Part shown: positions 46,046 to 56,593 of the stretch, piece by piece
Position numbering within the stretch: the first letter of the stretch is position 1
How the letters are laid out: each line of letters begins with the position of its first letter
Source: Simplicispira sp. 125
Lineage (GTDB): Bacteria; Pseudomonadota; Gammaproteobacteria; Burkholderiales; Burkholderiaceae_C
DNA: 64,000 nt
Direction: 5' to 3'
Assembly (NCBI RefSeq): GCF_003096555.1
Contig: NZ_QEKM01000001.1
Coordinates: 1,302,001 to 1,366,000 of the forward strand
The notes under the pieces: generated by a model
Seen by the model: the letters and a program-made list of their open reading frames with translations, nothing else
Databases searched by the model: none
Told to the model about the DNA's origin: nothing
Translations under genes and position numbers: made by a program

Positions 46046-46993
46046 TCAACGCGCCTGCTGTAGCACCCGGGTGGCCTGGCTGCTGCGGCCCGGCAGGGTT
46101 TCTCCCAAAAAATCCAAAAAATGCCGCACCGCTGGTGATAAACCCCGGCGCGACGGGAAGACCGCATGCACGATGCCCACCGCAGGCGCCCAGTCGGGCA
46201 ACACCCGCACCAGGCGCCGTGTGTGGATTTCGTCATGGCACATGTAGTCGGGCAACCAGCAAATCCCGGTGCCCGCCAGTGCCGCAAATTTAAGAGTGAG
46301 CAGATCGTCGGCCACATAGCGCGGGGTATGCTGCACCACCTGCTGCGCCCCCCCCGGACCGGTCAGATGCCAGGTAGCCCGCCCGTCGGGCGCCGACATG
46401 GCAATGCTGTCCATGCGCGCCAGGTCGGCCAGGGTGGTCGGTGTGCCCTGGCGGATCAGCAGGTCCGGGCTGGCCACCAGCACCTGGCGCGCCAGATCCA
46501 GGCGCTTGACCACCATGCTGCCGCTTTCTTCGAGCGAGGCGCGCACACGCAAGGCCACGTCCACACCCTCTTCCACCAGGTTCACCACCCGGTTGCTGAC
46601 CTGCAGTTCGACCCGCACCTGCGAATAGCGCGCCAGGAATTGCGGCAGCACCTCGCCCAGCACGGTCTGCGCCAGGGTCACGGGGCAGCTCACACGCAGG
46701 GTGCCACGCGGCGCGGCCTGCACCTGTGCCACGGTGTCCTGCGCAGCCAAGGCCGACTCGCGCAGCGCCTGGCAATGGCGCAAATAGGCCTCGCCCACAT
46801 CGGTCAGCGAGAGCTTGCGCGTGGTGCGCTGCAGCAGGCGCACGCCCAGATGGGCCTCCAGCTCGGACACCCGCCGCGACAGGCGCGACTTCGGAATACC
46901 CAAGGCCCGGCCGGCCGCGGCAAAACCGCCCCGCTCCACCACCTCGGCGAAATACAGCATGTCATTGAGATCCTGCATGGCGGGCGCTTTCAT
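46046..46993 (-). CDS. LysR-family transcriptional regulator
   Basis: The 315-residue protein has an N-terminal winged helix-turn-helix (LNDMLYFAEVVERGGFAAAGRALGIPKSRLSRRVSELEAHLGVRLLQRTTR region) and a periplasmic-binding-like co-inducer domain. It faces azoR across 113 bases with direct repeats that may be its binding sites, so it probably controls azoR and itself. Starts at 46993 or 46978 are possible. Confidence 0.93.
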   Translation of the reverse strand: MKAPAMQDLNDMLYFAEVVERGGFAAAGRALGIPKSRLSRRVSELEAHLGVRLLQRTTRKLSLTDVGEAYLRHCQALRESALAAQDTVAQVQAAPRGTLRVSCPVTLAQTVLGEVLPQFLARYSQVRVELQVSNRVVNLVEEGVDVALRVRASLEESGSMVVKRLDLARQVLVASPDLLIRQGTPTTLADLARMDSIAMSAPDGRATWHLTGPGGAQQVVQHTPRYVADDLLTLKFAALAGTGICWLPDYMCHDEIHTRRLVRVLPDWAPAVGIVHAVFPSRRGLSPAVRHFLDFLGETLPGRSSQATRVLQQAR

Positions 46994-47008
46994 TGTTCTA
47001 CAAACAGG

Positions 47009-47066
47009 ACAATCTATCGTAAATCTGCCAACTTATCAAAAACTGCGCTGATCTCCACAATCTATC
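47009..47066. promoter_or_regulatory. Direct repeats in the lysR-azoR intergenic region
   Basis: ACAATCTATC occurs at 47009-47018 and again at 47057-47066, with ACTTATC between. Repeats 48 bases apart suit a LysR tetramer binding a recognition and an activation site, although which gene each serves is unclear. Confidence 0.5.
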
Positions 47067-47106
47067 CATCGCCACACGCTGTGGTTAACCCCCTTCGGAG
47101 ATCACC

Positions 47107-47745
47107 ATGCAACTGCTTCACATCGATTCCGCCATCACCGGCGCCCAGTCCGTCTCGCGGCAGCTCACCGCCCAGATCGTGGCCGCCTGGAAGGCCAGCC
47201 ACCCCGGCACGCAGGTCAGCTACCTCGACCTCGTGGCCAACGCGCCGACCCACTTCACCATGGACGCCATGGCCCCGCGCACCGGCCAGACCGACAACCT
47301 GAGCGAAAGCCAGCAGCGCGAGAACGCTGTCTCCGAGCAGCTGGTGAGCCAGTTCCTGGCGGCCGACGTGGTGGTGATCGGCGCGCCGTTCTACAACTTC
47401 AGCATCCCGACCCAGCTCAAGGCCTGGATCGACCGCCTGGCACAGCCCGGCCGCACCTTCCAGTACACCGCCAACGGCCCCGAAGGCCTGGCCAAGGGCA
47501 AGACCGTGATCATCGCGTCGAGCCGGGGCGGCGTCTATTCCACCAGCGAAGGCGGCCGCGCCATGGAACACCAGGAGAGCTACCTGCAGACCGTGCTGGG
47601 CTTCTTCGGCGTGACCGACGTGCGTTTCGTGCGCGCCGAAGGCGTTGCGATGGGCGAGGCCGCCAAGGCCGCCGCGCTGGAGAGCGCCACGCAGGCCATC
47701 TGCGACCAGGCCGCCAACCAGCCGCTGGTGGCGCAGGCTGCCTGA
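47107..47745 (+). CDS. azoR: FMN-dependent NADH-azoreductase
   Basis: AzoR is a flavodoxin-fold quinone and azo-dye reductase using NADH. The 212-residue protein has the FMN-binding start [23 protein letters not shown], the loop [29 protein letters not shown] and SSRGGVYS, then [25 protein letters not shown], all as in E. coli AzoR. An AUG with GGAGATCACC upstream is convincing, and an intrinsic terminator follows. Confidence 0.95.
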   Translation: MQLLHIDSAITGAQSVSRQLTAQIVAAWKASHPGTQVSYLDLVANAPTHFTMDAMAPRTGQTDNLSESQQRENAVSEQLVSQFLAADVVVIGAPFYNFSIPTQLKAWIDRLAQPGRTFQYTANGPEGLAKGKTVIIASSRGGVYSTSEGGRAMEHQESYLQTVLGFFGVTDVRFVRAEGVAMGEAAKAAALESATQAICDQAANQPLVAQAA

Positions 47746-47777
47746 AGCGGCGCGGCATGGCCGCCGTGCCGCGCATC

Positions 47778-47806
47778 AAAAAACCCGGTCGATACCGGGT
47801 TTTTTG
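47778..47806. terminator. Intrinsic terminator of azoR
   Basis: AAAAAACCCGG pairs with CCGGGTTTTTT across TCGATA. The A and T tracts on both sides make it usable in both directions. Confidence 0.88.
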
Positions 47807-47825
47807 ATGGCTTATATTTACATAA

Positions 47826-47880
47826 AATCAAGCGCAAACGCCCTGTGGTATTGCGCAAGCAGCTATTTACTCAATAGCAT
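47826..47880 (-). repeat. Interspersed repeat, copy 6
   Basis: AATCAAGCGCAAACG, then GCGCAAGCAGCTATTTAC, match the family blocks. It lies directly downstream of the FMN reductase gene. Confidence 0.65.
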
Positions 47881-48429
47881 TCAGGCGTGCTTTTTGACCC
47901 AGGCCACATACCGGTCCATCCAGCCCTGCAGGAATTTTTTGCTGCCTTCGCCAATGTTGCCATCGGCATCGAACAGACCCTCCTTGGCGTGGATGAAAGC
48001 CTCGGGCTGGCCCATCGTGGGGGCATCGAGGTAGGCCAGGATGTTGCGCAGATGCTGCTGCGCCAACGCCGTGCCGATGGCACCGACCGACGCACCGATG
48101 ACGCCTGCCGGCTTGCCGGCCCAGGCATTCTGGCCATAGGGACGCGAAGCGTTGTCGATGGCATTTTTCAGCACGCCAGGAATCGAGCGGTTGTATTCAG
48201 GCGTGACGAACAGCAGGCCCTGCGCCGCCTTGACTTCCCCCTTGAGCCGCAGCACGGACGGCGCCTGCTGGCCGTCACTATCCTGGTTGTACAGCGGCAG
48301 GTCATCGATACGCAGCTGCGTGAACTGAAAGTCTGCCGGCCCCAAGCGCGCCAGCGCCGTGGCCAACTGGCGGTTGAACGAATCCTTGCGCAGGCTGCCG
48401 ACGATGACAGCGATCTGGAACTGGCTCAT
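47881..48429 (-). CDS. NADPH-dependent FMN reductase/quinone reductase
   Basis: The 182-residue flavoprotein of the FMN_red family has IAVIVGSLRKDSFNRQLATAL (FMN phosphate loop), LPLYNQD, and LLFVTPEYNRSIPGVLKNAIDNASRP, followed by GKPAGVIGAS. Chromate and quinone reductases (ChrR, YieF) share this layout. The start at 48429 gives the usual N-terminus; it is convergent with azoR. Confidence 0.92.
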   Translation of the reverse strand: MSQFQIAVIVGSLRKDSFNRQLATALARLGPADFQFTQLRIDDLPLYNQDSDGQQAPSVLRLKGEVKAAQGLLFVTPEYNRSIPGVLKNAIDNASRPYGQNAWAGKPAGVIGASVGAIGTALAQQHLRNILAYLDAPTMGQPEAFIHAKEGLFDADGNIGEGSKKFLQGWMDRYVAWVKKHA

Positions 48430-48536
48430 GGATGCTCCTTGGAACGTGGAAAAGGCCGTGAAAGCACGGGCAAAGCCATGATAGACCTCGGCGGCGCACC
48501 CTGCACAGCGCGCCCCCTTTGCCACCATAGACTATT

Positions 48537-48588
48537 CTTTCAATAGCATTCAGCGCTTTACAGATAAGCGCTAGAACCCTAAAAGGTT
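48537..48588 (-). repeat. Interspersed repeat, copy 7
   Basis: CAATAGCATTCAGCGCTTTA, then CAGATAAGCGCTAGAACCCT, match the family and sit between the FMN reductase and metQ genes. Confidence 0.7.
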
Positions 48589-49384
48589 AAAAAACCGGCA
48601 ACACCGACCCCTTGAACTCGGTCTGAATGAACTGGCGGATTTCAGGCGACTGGTAGGCCTTGAGCAGTTGCGCCACCCAGGGCTTGCCCTTGTCGGCCTC
48701 GCGCACCACGATCAGGTTGGCATAGGGGCTGTTGGCGTCTTCCTGCGCAATGGAGTCGGTCTTGGGGTTCAGGCCGGCCGAGATGGCGAAGTTGGTGTTG
48801 ATGGCGGCGGCGTCCAGGTCGTCGAGCGAACGCGCCAGCTGGGCCGCGTCGAGTTCGACGAACTTGAGCTTCTTGGGATTACTCACCACGTCCAGCGGCG
48901 TGGCCTTGAGGCCTGCGCCGTCTTTCAGCTTGATCAGGCCCTTGGCTTGCAGCACTAGCAGCACGCGGCCGCCGTTGGTGGGGTCGTTGGGAATGCCAAA
49001 GCGCGCGCCGTTGGCCAGCTCGTTCAGGTTTTTCACCTTTTTGGAGTACAGCCCGATGGGGAAATTGACCGTGGTGCCCACGGACACCAGCTTGTAGCCA
49101 CGGTCCTTGACCTGCGCGTCGAGGTAGGGCTGGTGCTGGTAACCGTTGGCATCCAGGTCACCAGCGGCCAGGGCGGCGTTGGGCTGCACGTAGTCGCTGA
49201 ACTCCACGATCTGGATCTTCAGCCCGTCCTTGGCCGCCACTTTCTTGACCTGCTCGAAGATTTTCGCGTGCGGGCCGGCGGTCACGCCGACCTTGAGTAC
49301 CTTGTCTTGCGCCAGGGCGCCGGTGCTGAGGCCGGCGGCCAGGGCCAGAACGAGGGTGGATTGCAGCAGGGAGCGTTTGTTCAC
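48587..49384 (-). CDS. metQ: Methionine-binding lipoprotein-type protein MetQ
   Basis: MetQ binds methionine in the periplasm for the MetNI importer. About 265 residues: a signal peptide (LLQSTLVLALAAGLSTGALA) without a lipobox cysteine, then the NlpA fold (LKVGVTAGPHAKIFEQVKK, ANGYQHQPYLDAQV, GARFGIPNDPTNGGRVLLVLQAKGLIKL). The GTG at 49384 has AAAGG upstream; an ATG at 49411 would add nine residues. metN and metI lie 8 kb away, beyond the inserted gene block. Confidence 0.93.
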   Translation of the reverse strand: MNKRSLLQSTLVLALAAGLSTGALAQDKVLKVGVTAGPHAKIFEQVKKVAAKDGLKIQIVEFSDYVQPNAALAAGDLDANGYQHQPYLDAQVKDRGYKLVSVGTTVNFPIGLYSKKVKNLNELANGARFGIPNDPTNGGRVLLVLQAKGLIKLKDGAGLKATPLDVVSNPKKLKFVELDAAQLARSLDDLDAAAINTNFAISAGLNPKTDSIAQEDANSPYANLIVVREADKGKPWVAQLLKAYQSPEIRQFIQTEFKGSVLPVF

Positions 49385-49484
49385 GGAAAACCTTTCAGTC
49401 AGAGATGGCATGCATCTTAGGGTTGACCCTATCAAACCCAAACGACTGTGTTTTCATTTCCTTACGCAATATCGGTATAACGAA

Positions 49485-50570
49485 TCAGCTGCGCAGCGCC
49501 ACGTTGTTGAGCTTATCGAGCCGCTCGGGCCAGCCGCCTTCGCTGGCCGACTGGCGCAGGATGCGCGTCCAGGCCACCCAGGCGTCCCACTGCACGCGCT
49601 TGTCCCACGCGTTGCCCCAGGCGCTGAAAGCTTGCAGGGCGCTGTCGGCGGCCTGCAGCGCGTCGGCGGAGCGGCCGGCCGACAGGTAGAGCTGGGCCAG
49701 CACCATCTGCGGCTCGCCCACCCAGGGGTTGAGGCGCACGGCCTGCTCGAGCATGGCGGTGGCCACGTCCAGGTCGGCCAGCGGGTGCTCTTGCTGGATC
49801 ACCGACCAGTACAGCGCCGTGGCGGCGGCCTCGTCAGCAGCGGCGAGCGGCTGGGTGCAGTGCGCAAACACCGGCGGCACGGGCAGCAGGCCTTGCAGGC
49901 CCGGGTGCTGGAGCGCCTGGCCCAGGGCGGCGATCTGGCTCAGCATGCGGGCGCTGGGGCGCATCGGGCCGGGCCACAGCGAAGCCGCCCAGTGCACGGC
50001 CTGCGGGCGCTGCGGCACGCTCGGAAAGCACGAGAAGATGTCGTCCTGCCAGCTGAACCACTGCTCGATGGTGTCGGCCATGCTGACGACGATGAAGGCC
50101 GCCACCTCGTAGGGCGTGAGCACGTGGCGCTGGCCGTTCTTGTCGAGCACCACGCTGCCGTCGGGCTCGATCTGCCCGGCCAGCACGCGCTGCACGAACT
50201 GCGCGCGCGACTGGGTGCAGAACAGGTAGACCAGGTGCTCGGCGCTCTCGCCCACCAGGGCTTGCAGGCGGCCGCGCTCGCTGGCCGCATCGAACTTGAC
50301 CAGGTCGACAAAAGCGTTGCCGTAGACGCTGTGCAGCAGGCCGAGCAGGCGCACGTCGCGCGGCTGCTGCCACTGCGTGAGCGAGCGCGCCACGCCCACC
50401 AGGTGGTGGCGGAAGGTGCCGGCCTTGTGCCAGTCCTGGCCGACGTTGCGCGCCAGCACGGTGGGCAGCACGGGCGCCAGGTCGGCATCCTTGTGCAGCC
50501 ACTCTTCGTCGAGCAGCGCCTGGGCGCGGGTGAACAAATAGGGGTCGAGTGCTTGGAATGGCAAGTGCAT
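49485..50570 (-). CDS. DUF6817-like protein with TPR-like C-terminus
   Basis: The 361-residue protein has an N-terminal HD-like helical domain (FRHHLVGVARSLTQWQQPRD, LLGLLHSVYGNAFVDL, ALVGESAEHLVYLFC) that I match to DUF6817. Its C-terminal part (about 270-340) resembles TPR repeats (MLEQAVRLNPWVGEPQMVLAQLYLSAGRSADALQAADSAL region). No signal peptide or enzyme motif is clear. It is divergent from the lipoate-ligase-type gene. Confidence 0.75.
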   Translation of the reverse strand: MHLPFQALDPYLFTRAQALLDEEWLHKDADLAPVLPTVLARNVGQDWHKAGTFRHHLVGVARSLTQWQQPRDVRLLGLLHSVYGNAFVDLVKFDAASERGRLQALVGESAEHLVYLFCTQSRAQFVQRVLAGQIEPDGSVVLDKNGQRHVLTPYEVAAFIVVSMADTIEQWFSWQDDIFSCFPSVPQRPQAVHWAASLWPGPMRPSARMLSQIAALGQALQHPGLQGLLPVPPVFAHCTQPLAAADEAAATALYWSVIQQEHPLADLDVATAMLEQAVRLNPWVGEPQMVLAQLYLSAGRSADALQAADSALQAFSAWGNAWDKRVQWDAWVAWTRILRQSASEGGWPERLDKLNNVALRS

Positions 50571-50657
50571 GGGGTGTCTCCGAAGGGTTCTTGTACTGGC
50601 AGTATCACCGCTGGCGCAGATAAGATCTGCCCCCCTAGCTACACTGGAGCACGCGCC

Positions 50658-51362
50658 ATGACCGCCACCACCACCGCCGCTGAAGAACAGGACTGGAATA
50701 GCCGCCAGCTGGCCGAGCCCGTGGCGGCGCCGCGCTTTCGCGTCTGGCGCTATGCCGCACCGACCATCGTGCTGGGCTGCTCGCAGCGCGCCTTGTTGGC
50801 CAGCATGGCGCCCCGGCAGCCCCAGGGGCTGCTGCAGCGCCCCTCGGGCGGCGGTGCCGTGCTGACGGGGCCGTGGCTGGTGGGCGTGTCCGTGGTGCTG
50901 CCGCCCGAGCACCCGTGGGTGGGCCAGAGCCTGGTGGACAGCTACCGCCCGCTGGGTTTGCTGCATGCCGCCGTTCTGGCCGACATGGGCGTGTCGGCGC
51001 GGGCCTTGCCGGCCAGCGAGGTGGCCGGCGCCAATGCGCGCATGGGCCCGGTGGTGGACTGGGCCTGCTATGGCAGCCTGGCGCCGTGGGAACTGGTGGA
51101 CGAACAGGGGCGCAAGCTGGTCGGCCTGGCGCAGCGGCGCCAGCGCCATGGCGTCTTGCTGGTGGCGGGCACGCTGGGCACCGCGCCCGACTGGCCGCTG
51201 CTGTGCCACGCCGTGGGGCAGCCGCAAGACGTGTCGGCGCTGCGCAGCCGCACCGTCTCGTGCGCGGAACTGGCCGACCGGCCCTTCAGCAACGCAGCGC
51301 TGGCCCTGCGCCTGCAGCAGGCCCTGGAGCACGCATTGCCCGGCGCTGCACAGCAGCCCTGA
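50658..51362 (+). CDS. Lipoate-protein ligase A-like protein
   Basis: The 234-residue protein has the biotin/lipoate ligase fold: FRVWRYAAPTIVLGCSQRAL, the RPSGGGAVLTGP loop that corresponds to the nucleotide-binding RRxSGGGAV motif, and a central GRKLVGLAQRRQRHGVLLVAGTL with the GLAQRR stretch of LplA relatives. The usual histidine-aspartate after GGGAV is replaced. It may act on lipoyl proteins, but the substrate is not certain. Confidence 0.8.
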   Translation: MTATTTAAEEQDWNSRQLAEPVAAPRFRVWRYAAPTIVLGCSQRALLASMAPRQPQGLLQRPSGGGAVLTGPWLVGVSVVLPPEHPWVGQSLVDSYRPLGLLHAAVLADMGVSARALPASEVAGANARMGPVVDWACYGSLAPWELVDEQGRKLVGLAQRRQRHGVLLVAGTLGTAPDWPLLCHAVGQPQDVSALRSRTVSCAELADRPFSNAALALRLQQALEHALPGAAQQP

Positions 51363-51379
51363 GCCGGGCCTTCAATGCA

Positions 51380-51440
51380 CATAAAAACAAGGCTCTAACG
51401 CTTACTGGTCAAGCGCTGACAGCTCACCATTCGATAGCAA
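51380..51440 (+). repeat. Interspersed repeat, copy 8, at left junction of the stress block
   Basis: AAAACAAGGCTCTAACGCTT, then ACTGGTCAAGCGCTGACAGC, match the family. It lies directly beside the metI fragment, as another copy lies beside the intact metI. Confidence 0.7.
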
Positions 51441-51557
51441 TCAGCGGTGGTTCAAGCGCCGCACGGCCCAGTCACCCAGGCTCTGGATGGCCTGCACGAA
51501 GAAGCTCAGCACCACCACCACGGCGAGCATGGCGTCGGGCAAGAAGCGCTGGTAGCC
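51441..51557 (-). pseudogene. metI: metI 3'-end fragment
   Basis: The minus strand reads GYQRFLPDAMLAVVVVLSFF, then VQAIQSLGDWAVRRLNHR and the stop. This is the last 38 codons of metI, with 106 of 117 bases identical to the intact gene at 57263-57379. The remaining 5' part is missing. The two copies form direct repeats around the intervening gene block. The 11 differences show that they have been separate for some time or came from different strains. Confidence 0.88.
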
Positions 51558-51675
51558 TGGGCAATTTCCAGAAAGACGCACAAGCCGGTAGGCAGGTTCC
51601 GTTTTTTCTGCCATTCTGGGCGCTTGGGCCGAGCCAAGCGCGGGCAGGCCCCATTCGGTGAAGGAAAAGCCCACC

Positions 51676-53556
<1,881 letters not shown>

Positions 53557-53644
53557 TGCCGTGCCGGCGTGATTGACTTCTGCCGCCGTGTTGCCGACAC
53601 TGGCCTGATCGCCGCCCTGGAGCGGCCACCATTCGGAGGTTGCC

Positions 53645-54211
53645 ATGCACCCATCTGCGGAAGTCCGAAGTTGTCTTTACGACCAGGCCGAACTGGATGC
53701 GGTGCTGCAAGCCATGGCGAGCCAGGTCGCAGCCCAGCTGCAACCGCAGCAACGCCTGGCGGTGATCGGCATTCTGCGGCGCGGCGCGCCGCTGGCCCAG
53801 CGCCTGACCGATCTGCTGGTGCAGCGCCACGGCATGGCCCCGCCGCTGCGGCTGGACCTTTCCGTCAAGCGCTATGCCGACGACCTCACCCTGCTCTACC
53901 CCGAGACCCGGCTCGATGAACCGGCCGGCCATGCCGAGCTGGACCTCTCCGAGCACAGCCTGCTCGTGGTGGACGATGTGCTGTACACCGGCCATTCGCT
54001 GTTGCGCGTGCTGCAGTACCTGGCGCGCAAGCAGCCGCAGCAGATCCGGGTCGCGGTCCTGGTGGACCGCTGCGTCGCACGCCTGCCGGTGCATGCCGAT
54101 GTGGTGGGGGTGCGGCTGCAAGTCGCTCCCGGCAGCATCATCGATTGCCATGTACCGCCGTATGAAACGGATTTCCAGATCGATCTGGTGCAACCCGGGC
54201 GTGCGCCATGA
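53645..54211 (+). CDS. Phosphoribosyltransferase-like protein, PyrR-type
   Basis: The 188-residue type I PRTase fold contains the PRPP-binding motif LLVVDDVLYTGHSLLRVLQYL, followed by AVLVDRCVARLPVHADVVGVRL as in PyrR, and an earlier VIGILRRGAPLAQRL loop. PyrR proteins are uracil phosphoribosyltransferases or RNA-binding attenuators; here it stands outside any pyr operon. It overlaps the following PRTase by 4 bases (ATGA). Confidence 0.85.
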   Translation: MHPSAEVRSCLYDQAELDAVLQAMASQVAAQLQPQQRLAVIGILRRGAPLAQRLTDLLVQRHGMAPPLRLDLSVKRYADDLTLLYPETRLDEPAGHAELDLSEHSLLVVDDVLYTGHSLLRVLQYLARKQPQQIRVAVLVDRCVARLPVHADVVGVRLQVAPGSIIDCHVPPYETDFQIDLVQPGRAP

Positions 54212-54852
54212 ATCCCCCGGACCGCCCCCATCTGTTCCGCGACCGTGCCGACGCCGCCCACCGGCTGGCAGAGCGGCTGCAGGCCTATCGCGGCACAAAG
54301 CCGCTGGTGCTGGCCATACCGCGCGGCGCGGTGCCCATGGCCAAATCCCTGGCGGCGGCGCTGCAGGGTGACTTCGATGTGGTGCTGGTGCGCAAGCTGC
54401 GCGCCCCCTACGAGCCCGAATTGGCCATCGGCTCGGTCGACGAGAGCGGCTGGGTCTATGTGTCGCCCTACGCCGCTTCGGCCGGTGCCGACCAGGACTA
54501 CATTGCCGCCGAAAAGCACCGGCAAATGGAGGTCATCCGCCAGCGGCGGGTGCAGTACACGCCGATACGGCCGCCCCTCGATCCCGCGGGCCGCACCGTC
54601 ATCGTGGTGGACGACGGGCTCGCCACCGGCGCCACCATGGTCGCCGCCTTGCACGGCTTGCGCCAGCGCCATCCCGCCAAGCTGGTCTGCGCCGTGCCGG
54701 TGTCGTCGCCGGAAGCGCTCACCATGGTCCGCCCCCTGGCCAACGAGGTGCTGTGCCTGCAGGCACCCGCCGACTTCCAGGCCGTGGGCCAGTTCTACCG
54801 GGACTTTGCCCAGGTCGAGGACGACGAGGTGATCGCCCTGCTCCGCCCCTGA
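54208..54852 (+). CDS. Phosphoribosyltransferase family protein
   Basis: This is a second PRTase-fold protein of 214 residues: FRDRADAAHRLAERLQAYRG, LAIPRGAVPMAKSLAAALQG, VVLVRKLRAPYEPELAIGSVDE, and the PRPP loop VIVVDDGLATGATMVAAL. Such proteins recur beside hydrolase, FtsH and stress genes in proteobacteria; the substrate is unknown. It is translated with the preceding gene. Confidence 0.88.
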   Translation: MNPPDRPHLFRDRADAAHRLAERLQAYRGTKPLVLAIPRGAVPMAKSLAAALQGDFDVVLVRKLRAPYEPELAIGSVDESGWVYVSPYAASAGADQDYIAAEKHRQMEVIRQRRVQYTPIRPPLDPAGRTVIVVDDGLATGATMVAALHGLRQRHPAKLVCAVPVSSPEALTMVRPLANEVLCLQAPADFQAVGQFYRDFAQVEDDEVIALLRP

Positions 54853-54865
54853 AGGCCCGCCCCGC

Positions 54866-55534
54866 TCAAGCAGCCGCTGCAGGCGGCAGATATTTTTCGA
54901 ACCAGTCGGCGGCCTGCCGGGCCACGGTCTCCAGGGTGCCCGGCTCCTCGAACAAATGGGTGGCGCCCGGCACCACGCTCAAGCGGTGCGGGCAGCGCAT
55001 GTGCGAGGCCGCCTGCCGGTTGAGCTCCAGCACCTCTTCGTCGCGGCTGCCCACCAGCAGCAGGGTCGGGCAATCCACGCGGGCCAGCGCCTCGGGCCCG
55101 GCCAGATCGGGCCGCCCGCCGCGCGACACCACGGCCCGGATGGCCTGGCCCTCTGCGGCGGCGGCCATCAGGGCGGCGGCCGCCCCGGTGCTGGCGCCGA
55201 AGTAGCCCAGGGGCAAGGACTGGGTGAGCGGCTGCCGGCCCAGCCAGCGCGTCGCCGCGCGCAGCCGCTGCGTCAACAGGGGGATATCGAAGCGGGTGCG
55301 GTAGTCCTGGTCCTCCTCGGGCGTGAGCAGGTCGAGCAGCAAGCTGCCCACGCCGCGCGCGTGCAGCACCCCGGCCACGTAGTTGTTGCGCGGGCTGTGC
55401 CGGCTGCTGCCGCTGCCATGGGCGAACAGCACCAGCCCGATGGGCGCGGTGGGCAGCGCCAGCAGGCCCTCGATAGGGATCTGGTCCACGGGAATGCGCA
55501 CCAGTTGTTCCAGCGGTTTCAACGGCGATGCCAT
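54866..55534 (-). CDS. Alpha/beta hydrolase, dienelactone-hydrolase family
   Basis: The 222-residue cytoplasmic hydrolase has LVLFAHGSGSSRHSPRNNYV (oxyanion loop), the nucleophile serine in YFGASTGAAAALMAAA, Asp in LLLVGSRDEEVL and the His in VPGATHLFEEPG. It is widely found beside the PRTases of this block, but its substrate is not known. It is convergent with the PRTase pair, 13 bases away. Confidence 0.88.
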   Translation of the reverse strand: MASPLKPLEQLVRIPVDQIPIEGLLALPTAPIGLVLFAHGSGSSRHSPRNNYVAGVLHARGVGSLLLDLLTPEEDQDYRTRFDIPLLTQRLRAATRWLGRQPLTQSLPLGYFGASTGAAAALMAAAAEGQAIRAVVSRGGRPDLAGPEALARVDCPTLLLVGSRDEEVLELNRQAASHMRCPHRLSVVPGATHLFEEPGTLETVARQAADWFEKYLPPAAAA

Positions 55535-55569
55535 CGCTGCCTCCTGTGAAAAATTGCGCTGGAGACGGA

Positions 55570-56574
55570 TCAGGCCATGCGCAGCACCGCCGCGCCCTGC
55601 AGCGCGCCCTGGCGCAATTGCTCCAGCGCTTCGTTCGCCTGCTCCAGCGCGAACACCGTGACCTCGCTGCGCAGCGGCGCCTGCCGGATCGCCTCGAAGA
55701 ATGCGAGCCCGTCGGCGCGCGTCAAGTTGGCCACGGAGCGGATGCTGCGCTCGCCCCACAGCCAGGCGTAGGGGAAGCCGGGGATGTCGCTCATGTGGAT
55801 GCCCGCGCAGACCACGCAGCCGCCCTTGTCGAGGTGCCGCAGGGCGATGGGCACCAGCGGGCCTGCGGGGGCGAAGATCAGCGCCGCGTCCAGCAGCTGC
55901 GGCGGGGCTTCATCGGTTCCCCCGGCCCAGTTCGCGCCCAGGCTGCGGGCAAACCCCTGGCTGGCGCCATCGCCGGGGCGGGTGAAGGCAAAGACTTCGC
56001 GGCCCTGGGCGCGCGCCAGCTGGGTGATGAGGTGCGCAGCCGCGCCAAAGCCGTAGACACCGAGCCGGCGCGGGTCGCCGGCCAGGCGCAGCGCGCGGTA
56101 GCCGATCAGGCCGGCGCACAGCAGCGGCGCCAGATGCTCGGCCGCCGGCGCCTCGGGCAGGGCCAGGCAATAGCGCGCATCGGCCAGCGTGTACTCGGCA
56201 TAACCGCCGTTCAACTGGTAGCCCGTGAACCGGGCCCGCTCGCACAGGTTCTCGCGGCCGCTGGTGCAAAAGCGGCATTGGCCGCAAGTCCAACCCAGCC
56301 AGGGCACGCCCACGCGCTGGCCCAGGCGCCAGCCCTGCACACCGGGCCCCAGGCCTGCGACCCGGGCCACGATCTCGTGGCCCGGCACCACGGGCAACAC
56401 CGGGTCGGGCAACTCGCCATCGCGCAGATGCAGATCGGTGCGGCAGACGCCGCAGGCCTCGACGGCCAGCAGCAACTGGCCCGCCTGCGGCACGGGCATG
56501 GGCAACTCGGTCAGCCGCAGGGGCTGGCCCGTTTGCTCCAGCACCATGGCGCGCATGGTCACAGGCCCGGTCAT
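55570..56574 (-). CDS. Zinc-dependent alcohol dehydrogenase
   Basis: The 334-residue medium-chain dehydrogenase has catalytic zinc ligands ACGVCRTDLH and PGHEIVARVAG, structural-zinc cysteines CGQCRFCTSGRENLCERARF, and an NAD-binding LGVYGFGAAAHLITQLARAQG (a variant of GxGxxG). Members next to host-attachment and hydrolase genes are typical of anaerobic and stress gene blocks. The start at 56574 follows a GTG-rich stretch; an upstream start at 56628 is possible. Confidence 0.92.
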   Translation of the reverse strand: MTGPVTMRAMVLEQTGQPLRLTELPMPVPQAGQLLLAVEACGVCRTDLHLRDGELPDPVLPVVPGHEIVARVAGLGPGVQGWRLGQRVGVPWLGWTCGQCRFCTSGRENLCERARFTGYQLNGGYAEYTLADARYCLALPEAPAAEHLAPLLCAGLIGYRALRLAGDPRRLGVYGFGAAAHLITQLARAQGREVFAFTRPGDGASQGFARSLGANWAGGTDEAPPQLLDAALIFAPAGPLVPIALRHLDKGGCVVCAGIHMSDIPGFPYAWLWGERSIRSVANLTRADGLAFFEAIRQAPLRSEVTVFALEQANEALEQLRQGALQGAAVLRMA

Positions 56575-56593
56575 GGTGGTCACCCGCGGCGTT

